From assembly GCF_001949145.1 (NCBI RefSeq), contig NW_019091357.1, positions 285,746 through 349,745 on the forward strand: 64,000 nucleotides of DNA. The letters run 5' to 3'. Numbering within the stretch: position 1 is the first letter of the stretch; each line of letters begins with the position of its first letter. A program made the position numbers and the translations under genes. Under the pieces are notes generated by a model. The model searched no databases. It was not told the DNA's origin and saw only the letters and a program-made list of their open reading frames with translations. Positions 63,347-64,000 of this stretch are shown in pieces. Source of the stretch: Acanthaster planci (lineage: Eukaryota > Echinodermata > Asteroidea > Valvatida > Acanthasteridae).

Positions 63347-64000
63347 GTACAACACATATGGGTCATTCCATGAGGTGGGGGCACTATTTGTGACAGTGTC
63401 CTTGTTACATGGGTAACTTTTACCACCTGTCATGACCTGTAAAGTAAGTCATGCACTCTCTAAAAGTAACACACACCTCTGTATTCAGCCTTCTAAGATG
63501 TATAATTTGGAATCCGCATGCAGGGAAAAAGCTGTTCATTTTTACAGAACCCACGTAACAACGGACACCGTCACAATTTGTGCCCCAACCTCATGGAATG
63601 ACCCACATCTTAAATTGCCTTAGCAGATGACTTTCAAATGAAAATTGGTATTGAAGGGCATGAGAGCAAGGAAAATCTAGCGACGTAGAGGTCTTTGATG
63701 ACCTACATGTGCATGCGCATTGGATCAATACTGATAGCTTCATGCCAACAGAGCCTTCATCTATTCCATCAAGACTGTTGAAAAGTAAGCACAGGAAAAG
63801 CATGTTTATTGTTTAAACTCCCGAGGAAAAAATGACGTAAAATCATTGGGGTTAACAGCAATCTCAATGCATGGCCAATCATTAGTACGTTCATACCTTG
63901 AAATAATAGTGTTATATTCTAGTCCGTCACAAAACCAGTCTCAAGTCCTTTCACAAGACCTATCCCACTGGGTAATTAACAGGGTGAACAGTGGCAAAGG
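63347..64000. other. ACSS2 intron running off the window
   Basis: Follows the donor AG|GTACAA of the last visible ACSS2 exon. An ORF at 63432-63623 ends with a CAPTSWNDPHLKLP segment faintly like the C-terminal end of LINE ORF2 proteins, but it is too short to call. Confidence 0.35.

Noticed and set aside
63432-63623. Tail of a LINE ORF2 protein
   Set aside because: Only a weak CAPTSWND-like match over about 15 residues, and an ACSS2 exon intervenes between it and the RT fragment at 62 kb.

Overview
The window is animal genomic DNA, AT-rich and intron-rich. Exons are typically 60-300 bp, bounded by GT-AG introns, with very few long uninterrupted ORFs. Gene content (a Jouberin, a Sec12/PREB, a membrane progestin-type receptor, an acetyl-CoA synthetase, a linker histone with a metazoan histone stem-loop, a tandem C-type lectin and an aminergic-like GPCR) fits a bilaterian. 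The lectin, the intronless GPCR with a decayed sister copy, and the abundant ACATGTA and TAGGCCTA words look to me like a marine invertebrate deuterostome (echinoderm, hemichordate or cephalochordate grade). That placement is inference only.

Layout. (1) 2-14.6 kb, + strand: AHI1/Jouberin, 5' truncated by the window edge. I could join 22 exons in phase, covering a C2-like region, WD40 repeats, an SH3 domain and a basic repeated tail. (2) 16.8-21.5 kb, - strand: PPP1R42 (LRRC67), a leucine-rich-repeat protein, tail-to-tail with AHI1. (3) 21.9-26.8 kb, + strand: PREB/Sec12, complete in ten exons, head-to-head with PPP1R42 across a promoter region rich in the palindrome TAGGCCTA and containing an RFX X-box-like site. 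(4) 32.2-33.0 kb, + strand: a single-exon histone H1 with both a histone stem-loop and a poly(A) signal. (5) 33.4-37.5 kb, + strand: a secreted protein with two C-type lectin-like domains and a Thr/Ser-rich tail. (6) 39.7-40.7 kb, + strand: a PAQR-family membrane progestin receptor in one coding exon. (7) 48.3 kb to beyond the right edge, + strand: cytosolic acetyl-CoA synthetase (ACSS2-like), first seven coding exons. Its roughly 8 kb intron carries, on the opposite strand, an intact intronless rhodopsin-class GPCR, a decayed GPCR copy about 3 kb away, and a broken non-LTR reverse-transcriptase fragment.

AHI1 (ciliary transition zone) and PPP1R42 (a centrosome/cilium-linked PP1 regulator) are adjacent and both cilium-associated by family knowledge. 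The other genes show no obvious common pathway. Repeats supported from sequence include a tRNA-derived SINE, a decayed tRNA-like SINE head, two fold-back elements, a heptanucleotide satellite, several short tandem duplications and a dispersed repeat with a GGGCGGATCCAGG-like end.

I did not find a clear undescribed biochemical system. The most unusual items are the nested GPCR (NPxxY proline replaced by valine) with its pseudogene neighbour, the palindrome cluster over the divergent PPP1R42/PREB promoter, the near-perfect fold-back at 49.2 kb, the GC-AG intron and duplicated splice donor in AHI1, and the dual 3'-end signals of the H1 gene. Exon borders were set by eye from splice consensus, reading phase and recalled family similarity; no search was run.
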